Shown here: positions 1 to 9,527 of the stretch, in pieces | Numbering within the stretch: position 1 is the first letter of the stretch | Layout: the number at the start of each line of letters is the position of its first letter | The notes under the pieces: generated by a model | What the model saw: only the letters and a program-made list of their open reading frames with translations | Told to the model about the DNA's origin: nothing | Database searches by the model: none | Source of the DNA: Actinobacteria bacterium OV450 | GTDB taxonomy: Bacteria; Actinomycetota; Actinomycetes; Streptomycetales; Streptomycetaceae | Assembly (NCBI GenBank): GCA_001298555.1 | Contig: LJCW01000334.1 | Coordinates: 1 to 58,049 of the forward strand | Reading direction: 5' to 3' | Length of the DNA stretch: 58,049 nucleotides | Position numbers and translations under genes: made by a program

Positions 1-544
1 GGGCGGGCGGGGCGGGGGGGGGCGGCTTCGGGGTGCGGCATCCCGTCACCCGGGATCAGGGAAGGCTTGGGGGTTTCCCGTCAGCCCCATCGTCCTTCCG
101 GTGCGGGCCGGCCCGTCAAGGGCGCTCCCTGCGGTCGCGTCGCTGCGCGATGGCCTGCGGCCACCCTTGACCGCCCGTCCCACTCCGGAAAGACAAGGAC
201 TGCCGAGAAGCCCCCACAGGAACGGCACGGGTCAGGGACGAGGAGCGGGCAGACCAGAGAGCAGCTGCCCGGTCCCAGGGGGCAGCAGCCGGCCAAGGGT
301 CACCGCCCGGCCGGGCCGCGTGGGCCCGGGCCCCCACGCGGGCTTCGGCCCGGGGCTCGCGAACAGGCATCCTCCGCGTCGTCGGCGGCTCTACCCGCAC
401 GAAACAGCGACCAGCAGCCCGGCGCAACCCACTGCCCGCACCAGATCGCTACACGCTCCTCACCGACGGCGCCCGCCACCCGTCCGGGGCCGAGCGGCCC
501 CAAAGGCGTGCCGGAGGGCCTCGACGCGCCGGCGCCGACGGCCC
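1..544. other. Left-end stretch without a supported gene
   Basis: No convincing coding region is visible in this 544-base stretch. The open frames are arginine/proline-rich and overlap each other on both strands, as expected of antisense frames in GC-rich DNA. It holds one short inverted repeat (listed separately at 115-171). The first 24 bases are almost pure G with a few C. Confidence 0.5.
115..171. repeat. Inverted repeat flanking a GC-rich loop
   Basis: GTCAAGGG at 115-122 is the exact reverse complement of CCCTTGAC at 164-171, with 41 bases between. It lies in non-coding sequence and the interior has further short self-complementary blocks. It may be a copy of a dispersed intergenic repeat. 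Only one copy is in this window, so that cannot be shown here. Confidence 0.4.
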
Positions 545-994
545 TCAGGTGGGAGGGCAGGCTTCGCAGGTGTGACTGTCGATCGCTGCGCCCAGGGCGC
601 GAGCCGCAGCACGTACAGCCGGATCCGAGCCCGTGGCCAGCACGTGCACCGTGTCCCTGCCGGTGAGCACGGCTCGGTGAGCCGCAAGCTGCACCTCGAT
701 CTGCGGAGGATTACCGTGTTCGAGGATCGCTTGCAGCAGCTCGATCACTCCGGCCCGACTGCTGACCGGGTCGGCCGTGGCGAGATCCCACAGGAACGGG
801 ACCGCCGCGACGGTCGCGTCGAAGACCGCCAGCTCACCGAGCCACAAGCCCAGATCACTCAGCGCGTCGACGCTCGTTCGGACATCTCCCCACGCCACCC
901 GCGAGAGTCGGCCCGGCACGTCCCGTGCGGATCCATAGGCATGCGTCAGCTCGTGCCACCGTATGCGGCTCATGCCTTTGAGGACTGTCCCCAC
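545..994 (-). CDS. Hypothetical protein
   Basis: A 149-residue protein read from GTG at 994, chosen because AGGAGAGGAG lies 5 bases upstream. The alternative ATG seven codons later has no usable ribosome site. The sequence is mostly helical with alanine-rich stretches (for example DPAVRAAARALGAA near the C-terminus), suggesting a small helical-repeat fold. It ends in a Cys-x-x-Cys (CEAC). There is no signal peptide or membrane segment. It is divergent from the XRE regulator at 1109 with a 114-base gap that must hold both promoters, so the two may be functionally linked. The function is unknown. Confidence 0.6.
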   Translation of the reverse strand: MGTVLKGMSRIRWHELTHAYGSARDVPGRLSRVAWGDVRTSVDALSDLGLWLGELAVFDATVAAVPFLWDLATADPVSSRAGVIELLQAILEHGNPPQIEVQLAAHRAVLTGRDTVHVLATGSDPAVRAAARALGAAIDSHTCEACPPT

Positions 995-1108
995 CCTGCG
1001 CTCCTCTCCTGCCGACCGACGCCTGCCCCAAGCTCAGCACTTGGAGGCGGACAGGGATTTCGTGGTGTGCCGGTACCGTTCAGGTGTCGAGTCTGAACGG
1101 GAGCCAGC

Positions 1109-2293
1109 ATGCACTCTCTATCGAACGACCACACCGGCGCGCGCATGAAGCGCCTGCGCCTCGAACGCCACCTCACCCAGCAGGCGGTCTCGGATCTTTC
1201 CCAGGTCCCGTACAGCACCTACACCAAGACCGAACAGGGCGTCATTCCGGCCAGTCCGCACCTGATCGCCGCAGTCGCCCGCGCTCTTCGGGTGTCCGTC
1301 GACACGATCACCGGACAGCCGTACGCCACTGAACTGCGTGCTGACGAACTGGACATCCTGATCCGGCCGATCCGCCAGGCCCTCGATGTGTACGACCTCG
1401 GTGCCGACCCGGACATCAGTCCGCGCGCCCACCCGCTCCTCGACGAGGACGCCGAGGCACTCCTCGTCGCGGTCCGAGCCGGGGAGATCAAGCAGACTGC
1501 CGCCCGGCTCCCCGGTCTCATCCAAGAGGCCACCACGGCGGCCCACGCGCTGCCCGGCCGGGAACGGTGGCTGCTGCTGGCCAGCCTGTACCGCACTTCC
1601 TACGACGTCGCCAGCAAGCTCGGCTACTACGACCTCGCCGCGCTGGCCCTGGCCCGTATGGACTGGGCGGCGGAGCGGGCGTCCGACGCTGTCTTCGGCG
1701 GCATGTACCGGTACATGCGCGCGCTCACCTACCTGAGGGACGGCGAGTACCGCACGGGGGAGCGCTTGGTGGATCTCGGACTGCGCACTCTGGCACAGGC
1801 GGATCCGTCCCGGGAACGGGATGTCGTCACGGGGCAGTTGCACCTCGGCGCAGCGGTGATGGCGGGCCGGTCGAAGGACGGAGGCCTGGCCGAGGGCCAC
1901 CTCGCCGAAGCGGAGCGCATCGCGTCCGGTACGGGGGAGGCCGTCAGTACGTACTGGCTGGCGTTCGGGCCGACGAACGTTGCCGTGCACCGGGTCAGTG
2001 TGCTCGCCGAGCTCGACGAGTACGGCCAGGCCGCGCAGGCGGGACGGAGCGTTGTGATCCCGGCCGACTGGCCGAAGTCCCGTCGATCGCACCACCACGC
2101 GGAGCTGGCCCGAGCGCAGATGTGGTCGGGCGACCTCGACGCCTCGTTCCAGAACCTGCTCAAGGCGCGGAAGGCCGCGCCGCAGCAAGCTCGATATCAC
2201 CAGACCGTCCGCGAGACCTACGCCGGCTTGGAGGCGGCCCGCCGCCAACTGCCCGACTCGTTCCTGTCGTACGGCTCCTGGCTCGGAGCCTAA
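1109..2293 (+). CDS. XRE-family regulator with helical (TPR-like) C-terminal region
   Basis: A 394-residue probable transcription regulator. An N-terminal Cro/C1 helix-turn-helix spans about residues 12-70 (LERHLTQQAVSDLSQVP then TYTKTEQG). Residues 110-390 form a long helical region with TPR-like pairs rich in alanine and leucine, typical of large Streptomyces XRE regulators. The start is ATG at 1109, preceded by GGGAG 5 bases upstream. A second ATG at 1145 would still keep the HTH. The two small genes that follow (2406 and 2627) are often found beside such regulators in actinomycetes, which I recall rather than show here. The ligand and targets are unknown. Confidence 0.85.
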   Translation: MHSLSNDHTGARMKRLRLERHLTQQAVSDLSQVPYSTYTKTEQGVIPASPHLIAAVARALRVSVDTITGQPYATELRADELDILIRPIRQALDVYDLGADPDISPRAHPLLDEDAEALLVAVRAGEIKQTAARLPGLIQEATTAAHALPGRERWLLLASLYRTSYDVASKLGYYDLAALALARMDWAAERASDAVFGGMYRYMRALTYLRDGEYRTGERLVDLGLRTLAQADPSRERDVVTGQLHLGAAVMAGRSKDGGLAEGHLAEAERIASGTGEAVSTYWLAFGPTNVAVHRVSVLAELDEYGQAAQAGRSVVIPADWPKSRRSHHHAELARAQMWSGDLDASFQNLLKARKAAPQQARYHQTVRETYAGLEAARRQLPDSFLSYGSWLGA

Positions 2294-2405
2294 CGCTGTG
2301 TGAACCCTCGGCCCCGGCTATCAATATGTCGTGACAGTCGGGGCCTTGTCCTGCTCCCACACTCATCTCAAGGCCCGCAGACGAGGCAGGGAGCGAGACC
2401 CCGTG

Positions 2406-2627
2406 ATGCATGAAGCAGTACCCCGTCCCTTCGAGGACGTCCCTCACGCGCTGCTCCACAAGCGGGTGCGGGACATCGCGTCCGGCGTCGAGGGGGAGCT
2501 CATGGCGGTGGTCCGGGAGGACGTCTGCGGCACGCCCGTCCGTGAGCACTGGGTGACGCTGGCGTACGTCCGGGGCCCGTCCGGCCGGGAGATCTCCACG
2601 GCCGTGGCCAACATCCGGGTTGTCTGA
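2406..2627 (+). CDS. Small hypothetical protein
   Basis: A 73-residue soluble protein starting at ATG 2406 (MHEAVPRPFEDVPHALL); an in-frame GTG lies just before it. The middle reads as a helix-strand unit (VRDIASGVEGELMAVVREDV) and the end as beta strands. There is no signal peptide or membrane segment. Its TGA shares one base with the ATG of the next gene (TGATG at 2625-2629), so the two are probably translated together. No family was recognised. The position downstream of the XRE regulator suggests a regulator-accessory pair. Confidence 0.6.
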   Translation: MHEAVPRPFEDVPHALLHKRVRDIASGVEGELMAVVREDVCGTPVREHWVTLAYVRGPSGREISTAVANIRVV

Positions 2628-2890
2628 TGGACGCCGCCGACCTGTTCCCGCGGTTGCCGGTCCCCCCGGACTCCTGCGCCGAGTGCGCCGCCCACGTCGC
2701 GGCCCGCTTCCAGGCCCACGTGGACCGCGACCGTTCGCGCGTCAGCGACATGAACGTACTGATCATGAGACACCACCCCGAACTCCGCGCCCGCAGGACG
2801 GACACGCCGTCCGCCCGTACGACTCGGCCACCGCGGCCGCAGGCGGTTGCGGCAGGGTCGGCCGGCTCGGTTCGGGAGGAGACGCGGTGA
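2627..2890 (+). CDS. Small hypothetical protein with an N-terminal CxxC
   Basis: An 87-residue protein, translationally coupled to the preceding gene by the TGATG overlap. Residues 18-21 are CAEC, followed by a His and a helix (AARFQAHVDRDRSRV), which could bind a metal or a thiol. The C-terminal 30 residues are Pro/Arg/Ala-rich and probably disordered. No family was recognised. Confidence 0.55.
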   Translation: MDAADLFPRLPVPPDSCAECAAHVAARFQAHVDRDRSRVSDMNVLIMRHHPELRARRTDTPSARTTRPPRPQAVAAGSAGSVREETR

Positions 2891-2983
2891 GGAACCGCTC
2901 ACCGCCTCCGCCCGTCGTGTACACGGGTGTTGCGAAGACCCAACTCCCTTTACGCTCTTCACCACCGAGGTCCGAGGAGATCC

Positions 2984-3754
2984 ATGGTCGACACCGTCAA
3001 CTCACTGGCCGCCCGTCTTCACGAACTGCTGGTGGAGGCCATGACCAATGGTCCCGCCACCGTGGGCACCGCGGGCTTCCACGACGTCGTCGTGCGCGCC
3101 GCGGCGCTCGGGCCCGACGGTGCCTGGCTCGTCGCCGCGGGTCACGCGAACCTCGGCGTCCTGGCCGTCCTGCGCGGAGAGGCGGACCAGGGGATCTTCC
3201 ACTTCGACGCCGCGGTGGCGGCCGGATACAACGACTGCGTGGCGCTCCACGTCGGCCCCATACGTCCGCTGCACGGCGATCCCCGTTTCCAGGCCCTGTA
3301 CCAGCGGATGCGCATCACCCAGGCCGACCTCGACGAGTTCCTCTGGCTGCACCAGGAGATGCAGCTCATGCTGCAGGACGCCCAGACCGCGGCCGTCGAC
3401 AACATCGGCCGTCTCGACACCGGGGTGTCGCCGCTCCCGCAGGCCCCCATGCCGACCCGGGAACCGGACACCCCCGGCGTCCTGACCGCCCGCATCGACC
3501 TCGCCGCGGTCCAGACCGCACTCCAACGGGCCGCCCTGAAAGCGGAGTTCCAGCGCAGCTCCGGCAATACCAGCCTCAGTCTCATCGACGACTCGTGGGA
3601 CCACGACCGTGCCAGGCGCGACGCCTGGCACGCCGACGGGCTGGATTCCCGGCGCCAGCGGGCCGCCGAGGCCCGGGCTTTCGTCGAACGCCCCGGCGCC
3701 GGCACCATGCTCGTCCCCTGCCCGCCGCTGGGCTCGATCGCATACCCGGGGTGA
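2984..3754 (+). CDS. Hypothetical protein with a TPR-like segment
   Basis: A 256-residue protein from ATG 2984, with GAGGAGA 3-9 bases upstream. An in-frame start at 2927 lacks a ribosome site. Residues about 35-100 have helix-turn-helix pairs ending in a region resembling the end-of-array motif of TPR proteins (AGYNDCVALHVGPIRPLHGD, then PRFQALYQRM). The C-terminal half is charged and helical (ARRDAWHADG, SRRQRAAEAR). There is no signal sequence. It follows the XRE-linked small genes after 93 bases, so co-transcription is possible but not evident. Confidence 0.6.
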   Translation: MVDTVNSLAARLHELLVEAMTNGPATVGTAGFHDVVVRAAALGPDGAWLVAAGHANLGVLAVLRGEADQGIFHFDAAVAAGYNDCVALHVGPIRPLHGDPRFQALYQRMRITQADLDEFLWLHQEMQLMLQDAQTAAVDNIGRLDTGVSPLPQAPMPTREPDTPGVLTARIDLAAVQTALQRAALKAEFQRSSGNTSLSLIDDSWDHDRARRDAWHADGLDSRRQRAAEARAFVERPGAGTMLVPCPPLGSIAYPG

Positions 3755-3787
3755 GCGGGACCGCACCCGCACGGTGGTGGCGGGCGC

Positions 3788-4156
3788 TCAGGCCCGGGTC
3801 AGGCAGCCTTCTTCGAGACCGCCCAGAACGAAACCGTTCTCGAAGCGCACCGTGTACCTGATCTGGCCGCCGGCTCCGGCGGCGAGTCCTCCCTGACGGA
3901 TGATCTGCTGACGGAGGTTGTCGATCACGCCGGCCGTGAAGCCGTCGAACTGGACTCCGCCCACGCTGCGTTCGAACTCCGCGAGCCCCTCCTGGGCCAG
4001 GCCGCCGCCGGCTTCCGCTGCCGAGCCCGTGACGATGCCCGCCAAGCCCTCGGCCAGCCAGAGCGGACCGGGGAAGCCGGTCCTGGCCGCCGTGCCCTCC
4101 GCCGTGAGCTGCACGTCCCTGGTCAGCTTCACCTTCGCGCCGGTCTCGTACGGCAT
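3788..4156 (-). CDS. Conserved-looking hypothetical protein
   Basis: A 122-residue protein starting MPYETGAKVKLTRDVQL. It has a beta-rich first 30 residues, a glycine/alanine-rich middle (LAGIVTGSAAEAGGG) and a C-terminal strand pair (IRYTVRFENGFVLGGLEEG). It looks like a compact SH3-like or beta-barrel domain followed by an amphipathic segment. The N-terminal hydrophobicity is not enough for a signal peptide. It converges with the TPR-like gene (3754) and lies downstream of the kgd terminator on the same strand. The function is unknown. Confidence 0.6.
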   Translation of the reverse strand: MPYETGAKVKLTRDVQLTAEGTAARTGFPGPLWLAEGLAGIVTGSAAEAGGGLAQEGLAEFERSVGGVQFDGFTAGVIDNLRQQIIRQGGLAAGAGGQIRYTVRFENGFVLGGLEEGCLTRA

Positions 4157-4256
4157 GGATGTGCCCCCCTCGTTCGATCTTGGTCGTGATCATGGCAAGC
4201 GTAGTCGGGATGCCGGGAAGGGAACGGGCGTCCGGCAAGATCGCGCCCCGACAGCC

Positions 4257-4290
4257 GGAAGGCCCGGCCCCCGTAGGGGTCGGGCCTTCC
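4257..4290 (-). terminator. Hairpin terminator downstream of kgd
   Basis: A 15-bp stem with one mismatch and a 4-base loop (GGAAGGCCCGGCCCC, loop, GGGGTCGGGCCTTCC) lies 24 bases past the kgd stop. The strong GC stem without a U-tract is typical of Streptomyces terminators. Confidence 0.75.
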
Positions 4291-4313
4291 AACTGCTCAG
4301 GTCGGTACAGCGG

Positions 4314-7300
4314 TTACGCCTCGAAGACCTCGTTCAGCAGGAGCTGCTGCTCCGCCTGGTGGCGCTTCGCCGAGCCCACCGCGGGGGAGGAGCCGTGCGG
4401 GCGCGAGATGCGCCGCAGGCGCTCGCCCGCCGGGACGTCCGCGCCGACCGCCAGGTCGAGGTGGTCGATCAGGTTCAGCGCGATGAACGGCCACGCACCC
4501 TGGTTCGCCGGCTCCTCCTGCGCCCAGATGTACTTCGCCGCGTTCGGGAACTTGGCGATCTCCGCCTGGATCTCGGCACCCGCCAGCGGGTACAGCCGCT
4601 CGATGCGGATGATCGCGGTGTCCGTGATGCCGCGCTTCTCCCGCTCGGCCTCCAGGTCGTAGTAGACCTTGCCGGCGCAGAAGACGACCTTGCGGACCGC
4701 GTTCGGGTCCACCGTGGTGTCACCGATGACCGGGCGGAACGAACCGCTCGTGAACTCCTCCGCCTTCGACGCCGCCGCCTTCAGACGCAGCATCGACTTC
4801 GGGGTGAAGACGATGAGCGGCTTGTGGTGCGGGTTGTGGACCTGCCAGCGCAGCAGGTGGAAGTAGTTCGACGGCAGGGTAGGCATGGCGACCGTCATGT
4901 TGTCCTGCGCGCACATCTGGAGGAAGCGCTCCGGGCGGGCGGACGAGTGGTCCGGGCCCTGGCCCTCGTAGCCGTGCGGCAGGAGCAGCGTGACACCGCT
5001 GGTCTGGCCCCACTTCTGCTCGGCCGAGGAGATGAACTCGTCGACGACGGTCTGCGCGCCGTTGACGAAGTCACCGAACTGGGCCTCCCAGAGGACCAGC
5101 GCGTCCGGACGGGCCAGCGAGTAGCCGTACTCGAAGCCCATGGCCGCGTACTCGGAGAGCAGCGAGTCGTAGACGTTGTAGCGGGCCTGGTCGTCCGACA
5201 GGTACTGCAGCGGGGTGTAGTCCTCGCCGGTCTCCCGGTCGATGAGGACCGCGTGGCGCTGGCCGAACGTGCCGCGGCGGGAGTCCTGGCCGGACAGCCG
5301 GACCGGGGTGCCTTCCATGAGCAGCGAGCCGAAGGCCAGGGTCTCGCCCATGCCCCAGTCGATCGTGCCCTCGTCGATCATCGCCGCGCGGCGCTGCAGC
5401 TGCGGCAGCAGACGCGGGTGCACGGTGACGTGCTCCGGGATGTTGACCTGGGACTCGGCGATCCGCTTGACCACGTCCTGGGAGATCGCGGTGTTCACGG
5501 GGACCGGGAACTCCTGCGCGGTCTGCGCGGGCGTCGCCGGGGTGCCGGCGGCCGGGGAGGTCGCGGCCTCGCGGACCTCCGCGAAGACCTTCTCCAGCTG
5601 GCCCTGGAAGTCCTGGAGCGCCTGCTCGGCCTCTTCCAGCGTGATGTCGCCGCGACCGATGAGGGACTCGGTGTACAGCTTGCGCACCGAGCGCTTCTTG
5701 TCGATCAGGTCGTACATCAGCGGCTGCGTGAACGCCGGGTTGTCCGACTCGTTGTGACCGCGGCGGCGGTAGCAGATGAGGTCGATGACGACGTCCTTGT
5801 TGAACGCCTGACGGAACTCGAAGGCGAGCCGCGCGATGCGGACCACGGCCTCCGGGTCGTCGCCGTTCACGTGGAAGATCGGCGCCTCGATCATCCGGGC
5901 CACGTCGGTCGCGTACATGGAGGAACGCGAGGACTCCGGGGCGGCGGTGAAGCCGACCTGGTTGTTGATGACGACGTGGACGGTGCCGCCGGTGCGGTAG
6001 CCGCGCAGCTGCGACATGTTCAGGGTCTCGGCGACGACACCCTGGCCGGCGAAGGCCGCGTCACCGTGCAGGGCGACGGGCAGGACCGTGAAGTCCGTGC
6101 CGCCCTTGTTGATGACGTCCTGCTTGGCGCGGGCGACGCCCTCCAGGACCGGGTCGACGGCCTCCAGGTGGGAGGGGTTGGCGACGAGCGAGACCTTGAT
6201 CTGCTCCCCGTCCAAGCCCGTGAAGGTGCCCTCGGCGCCCAGGTGGTACTTGACGTCGCCGGAGCCGTGCATGGACTTCGGGTCGAGGTTGCCCTCGAAC
6301 TCGCGGAAGATCTGCGCGTACGACTTGCCGACGATGTTGGCGAGGACGTTCAGGCGGCCACGGTGGGCCATGCCGATGACGACCTCGTCGAGGCGGGCCT
6401 CGGCGGCCGAGTCGATGACGGCGTCGAGCAGCGGGATGACGGACTCGCCGCCCTCCAGGGAGAAGCGCTTCTGGCCGACGTACTTCGTCTGCAGGAAGGT
6501 CTCGAAGGCCTCCGCCGCGTTCAGGCGGCGCAGGATGCGCAGCTGCTCCTCGCGCTCCGGCTTGGAGTGCGGGCGCTCGATGCGGTCCTGGATCCAGCGG
6601 CGCTGCTTCGGGTCCTGGATGTGCATGAACTCGACGCCGGTGGTGCGGCAGTACGAGTCGCGCAGCACGCCGAGGATGTCGCGGAGCTTCATCATCGACT
6701 TGCCGGAGAAGCCGCCGACCGCGAACTCGCGCTCCAGGTCCCACAGGGTGAGGCCGTGCTCGGTGATGTCGAGGTCGGGGTGCTTGCGCTGCTTGTACTC
6801 CAGCGGGTCGGTGTCGGCCATGACGTGGCCGCGGACCCGGTAGGAGTGGATCAGCTCGAAGACGCGGGCGGCCTTCGTGACGTCGTCGTCGTGCGAGGCG
6901 TCGATGTCCCGGAGCCAGCGGACCGGCTCGTACGGGATGCGCAGGGCCTCGAAGACGTCGTCGTAGAAGCCGTTCTCGCCGAGGAGGAAGTTCGCGACGA
7001 TGCGCAGGAACTCGCCGGAGGCCGCGCCCTGGATGACCCGGTGGTCGTAGGTCGAGGTCAGGGTCATGACCTTGGAGATGCCCAGCTTGTTCAGGGTGTC
7101 CTGGGAGGTGCCCTGGAACTCGGCCGGGTAGTCCATGGAGCCGACGCCCATGATGACGGACTGTCCGGGCATCAGGCGGGGCACGGAGTGGACGGTGCCC
7201 AGGCCGCCGGGGTTGGTCAGCGAGACGGTGACGCCGGTGAAGTCGTCCATCGTCAGCTTGCCGACGCGGGCGCGGCGGACGATGTCCTCGTACGCCTGCC

Positions 7301-8189
7301 AGAACTCGAAGAAGTTGAGGGTCTCGGCCTTCTTGATGCCGGCGACGACGAGCTGGCGGTCGCCGTTGGGCTTCACGAGGTCGATCGCGAGGCCGAAGTT
7401 CACGTGCTCCGGCTTGACCAGGGTCGGCTTGCCGTCCTTCTCCTGGAAGGAGTAGTTCATCGACGGCATGGCCTTGATGGCCTGCACCATCGCGTAGCCG
7501 ATCAGGTGCGTGAAGGAGATCTTCCCGCCCCGGGCGCGCTTCAGGTGGTTGTTGATGACGATGCGGTTGTCGAACAGCAGCTTCACCGGGACGGCGCGGA
7601 CGGAGGTGGCCGTCGGCACGTCGAGGGAGGCGTTCATGTTCTTCGCGACGGCGGCCGCCGGGCCGCGGAGCGTCACCAGCTCGGGGCCCGCGGGGGCCTC
7701 GGTGGCGGGCGCGGCCTTCTGCGGGGCTACGGCGGAGGAGGCGGGTGCGGCCGGTGCGGCGGCCGGGGCCTGGGAGGTGACAGTCACAGCAGGGGCACCA
7801 GAGGGGGTGGCAGGAGCAGGGGCAGGAGCGGTCACAGGCGCGGGCGCGGGAGTCGGAGCGGGGGCCGCGGCGCGCGCCGCCCCCGTGGCGGCTGCGTCGG
7901 TGGCCTGCGGCGCCGCGGCGACGGGGGTGGCGGCCTGTGCGGAGGCGCCGTCCGTCGTCGTCGCGGGCTTCTCGGGACCGTCCGACTTCACCGGAGCGAC
8001 AGCGCCCCCCGGCTTGTAGTCGGCGAAGAAGTCCCACCAGGCCCGGTCGACCGAATTCGGGTCCTGGAGGTACTGCTGATAGATCTCGTCGACGAGCCAC
8101 TCGTTGGCACCGAAGCCTGAGGCAGGGGTCTTCCCGCCCTCTGCTGCTTCGGTCGTGGTGCTCGGGTTACTGGGGGACTGTGGCGACAC
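4314..8189 (-). CDS. kgd: Multifunctional 2-oxoglutarate decarboxylase / dehydrogenase E1 with succinyltransferase-like domain
   Basis: A 1291-residue thiamine-diphosphate enzyme of the TCA cycle, the actinobacterial form in which an E2-like acyltransferase core is fused ahead of the E1 domain. Order: N-terminal helix (NEWLVDEIYQQYL), Ala/Pro linker of about 110 residues, acyltransferase-like core (VPVKLLFDNRIVINNHLKR to DHRVIQGAASGEF), then the E1 domain (GMAHRGRLNVLANI, the GDAAFAGQG diphosphate/Mg region, YRRRGHNE) to the C-terminus. There is no lipoyl domain, so it must use another protein's lipoyl arm, as in mycobacteria and corynebacteria. In those relatives FHA proteins (GarA/OdhI) inhibit it. 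The start is GTG 8189, with AGAGGG upstream; GTG 8216 lacks a ribosome site. Confidence 0.96.
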   Translation of the reverse strand: MSPQSPSNPSTTTEAAEGGKTPASGFGANEWLVDEIYQQYLQDPNSVDRAWWDFFADYKPGGAVAPVKSDGPEKPATTTDGASAQAATPVAAAPQATDAAATGAARAAAPAPTPAPAPVTAPAPAPATPSGAPAVTVTSQAPAAAPAAPASSAVAPQKAAPATEAPAGPELVTLRGPAAAVAKNMNASLDVPTATSVRAVPVKLLFDNRIVINNHLKRARGGKISFTHLIGYAMVQAIKAMPSMNYSFQEKDGKPTLVKPEHVNFGLAIDLVKPNGDRQLVVAGIKKAETLNFFEFWQAYEDIVRRARVGKLTMDDFTGVTVSLTNPGGLGTVHSVPRLMPGQSVIMGVGSMDYPAEFQGTSQDTLNKLGISKVMTLTSTYDHRVIQGAASGEFLRIVANFLLGENGFYDDVFEALRIPYEPVRWLRDIDASHDDDVTKAARVFELIHSYRVRGHVMADTDPLEYKQRKHPDLDITEHGLTLWDLEREFAVGGFSGKSMMKLRDILGVLRDSYCRTTGVEFMHIQDPKQRRWIQDRIERPHSKPEREEQLRILRRLNAAEAFETFLQTKYVGQKRFSLEGGESVIPLLDAVIDSAAEARLDEVVIGMAHRGRLNVLANIVGKSYAQIFREFEGNLDPKSMHGSGDVKYHLGAEGTFTGLDGEQIKVSLVANPSHLEAVDPVLEGVARAKQDVINKGGTDFTVLPVALHGDAAFAGQGVVAETLNMSQLRGYRTGGTVHVVINNQVGFTAAPESSRSSMYATDVARMIEAPIFHVNGDDPEAVVRIARLAFEFRQAFNKDVVIDLICYRRRGHNESDNPAFTQPLMYDLIDKKRSVRKLYTESLIGRGDITLEEAEQALQDFQGQLEKVFAEVREAATSPAAGTPATPAQTAQEFPVPVNTAISQDVVKRIAESQVNIPEHVTVHPRLLPQLQRRAAMIDEGTIDWGMGETLAFGSLLMEGTPVRLSGQDSRRGTFGQRHAVLIDRETGEDYTPLQYLSDDQARYNVYDSLLSEYAAMGFEYGYSLARPDALVLWEAQFGDFVNGAQTVVDEFISSAEQKWGQTSGVTLLLPHGYEGQGPDHSSARPERFLQMCAQDNMTVAMPTLPSNYFHLLRWQVHNPHHKPLIVFTPKSMLRLKAAASKAEEFTSGSFRPVIGDTTVDPNAVRKVVFCAGKVYYDLEAEREKRGITDTAIIRIERLYPLAGAEIQAEIAKFPNAAKYIWAQEEPANQGAWPFIALNLIDHLDLAVGADVPAGERLRRISRPHGSSPAVGSAKRHQAEQQLLLNEVFEA

Positions 8190-8281
8190 GGCGGCAACCG
8201 CCCTCTTCCGCTTCACAAGGTATGGACAGCGGGAATAAAGGCTACGCCTCCCTGACCGCTGGATGCAGACCGGGCGGGACT

Positions 8282-8292
8282 TACGTCACGTA
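8282..8292. promoter_or_regulatory. Palindrome upstream of kgd
   Basis: TACGTCACGTA is a perfect palindrome around a central C, about 93 bases before the kgd start, in the only intergenic region that can hold its promoter (8190-8447). A candidate operator. No regulator is identified. Confidence 0.35.
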
Positions 8293-8447
8293 GGTCACAT
8301 CGAACGGCGGGTTTCGGCGCTCTGAATGGCGGGAAACGAGCCTGGTTCGGGTAGGGGGCAGCGTGGTTGCGGCCCCCTGGCTTCGCACCCCTGACGGACC
8401 CCGGGCACATGTGGCCGAGATCATGTCCTACGCACTCGAACCCTACG

Positions 8448-9527
8448 TCAATGTGACGCCGGGGAGCTGCCCGGAAGCGTGACGAGGATGCGGCAGCCGC
8501 GTGACGATTCGGCCACCCCGATATGCCCTCCGTGCAGGCCGACGGCCCAGCGGGCGATGGCGAGCCCCAGTCCGGTGCCGCCGTCGCCGCCGTTCGCGCT
8601 GCCCCGGTTGAACCGCTCGAAGACGCGGTGGCGCTCGGCCTCCGGGATGCCGGGGCCTTCGTCCCGGACCTCCAGCGCGAGGCTCCCGGGGGTGTCACCG
8701 GCCCGGGCCCGGACGGTGACCCGGCCGTGCGGGGGGCTGTGCTTGACCGCGTTGTCGATCAGGTTCGCCACCACCTGGTGCAGCCGCTCGGCGTCCGCGT
8801 ACGCCGTCAGTTCGGGCGGGAACACGTCGAGGTGCAGGTGGACGTCGTTGCGGGTGTGCCCGCCGGATCCGGAGAGCAGGCCCGGCCGGCCGGCGGCCGC
8901 CAGACCCGACTCCTTCAGGACCCCGGACAGGTACGGCCACACCTCGAAGCGGCGGGCCTTCAGCGGTACCACCCCGTTGTCGACCCGGGACAGGTCCAGC
9001 AGGGTCTCCACGAGCCGGCCCAGGCGCTCGGTCTGCTTGAGCATCGTCCGCATGGTCTCCGGGTCGGCCTCGGAGACCCCGTCCACCACGTTCTCCAGCA
9101 CCGCCCGCAGGGCCGCGATCGGCGTGCGCAGCTCGTGCGAGACGTTGGCGACCAGCTCCTTGCGGTGCCGGTCCACGGCCTCCAGGTCGTCCGCCATCAG
9201 GTTGATCGTGGACGCCAGGTCGCCCAGCTCGTCGCGGCGCCCGGCCCCGCGCACCCGGCGCGTGTAGTCGCCGTGGGAGATCGCCCGGGCCACCCGGGTC
9301 ATGTCGTCCAGCGGCGCCGTCAGGCCGTGCGCCACGAACTGGGTGATCAGCATCGAGGCGATCACCGAGAAGACCGTGATGAACCGCAGCTCCGTGTCCG
9401 TGCGCAGCGCCACCATCAGCAGCCCCGTGGTGATGAACACCGAGACCACGACGAGCGTGCCCAGCTTCGTCTTGATCGAGAACGGCGAGAACGGCCGGAG
9501 CCCCCCGTCGGGGCGCCCGCCGCTCAC
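8448..9527 (-). CDS. Two-component sensor histidine kinase
   Basis: A 359-residue membrane kinase. A first membrane helix (LGTLVVVSVFITTGLLMVAL) and a second (FITVFSVIASMLITQFVAHG) enclose almost no extracellular loop. A HAMP domain follows (PLDDMTRVARAISHGDYTRR), then a HisKA box with the phosphorylated His (VSHELRTPIAAL), then an HATPase domain with N box (NLIDNAVKH), G1 (DEGPGIP), F (FERFNRG) and G2 (GTGLGLAI). The start is GTG 9527, whose GTGA overlaps the response-regulator stop, so the pair is translationally coupled. The short loop suggests sensing within the membrane or of the envelope. The signal is unknown. Confidence 0.93.
   Translation of the reverse strand: MSGGRPDGGLRPFSPFSIKTKLGTLVVVSVFITTGLLMVALRTDTELRFITVFSVIASMLITQFVAHGLTAPLDDMTRVARAISHGDYTRRVRGAGRRDELGDLASTINLMADDLEAVDRHRKELVANVSHELRTPIAALRAVLENVVDGVSEADPETMRTMLKQTERLGRLVETLLDLSRVDNGVVPLKARRFEVWPYLSGVLKESGLAAAGRPGLLSGSGGHTRNDVHLHLDVFPPELTAYADAERLHQVVANLIDNAVKHSPPHGRVTVRARAGDTPGSLALEVRDEGPGIPEAERHRVFERFNRGSANGGDGGTGLGLAIARWAVGLHGGHIGVAESSRGCRILVTLPGSSPASH

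Noticed and set aside
3918..8120. A 1400-codon plus-strand open frame
   Set aside because: It is antisense to kgd, is dominated by Arg/Val/Gly/Asp, and matches no family; kgd on the minus strand explains the DNA.
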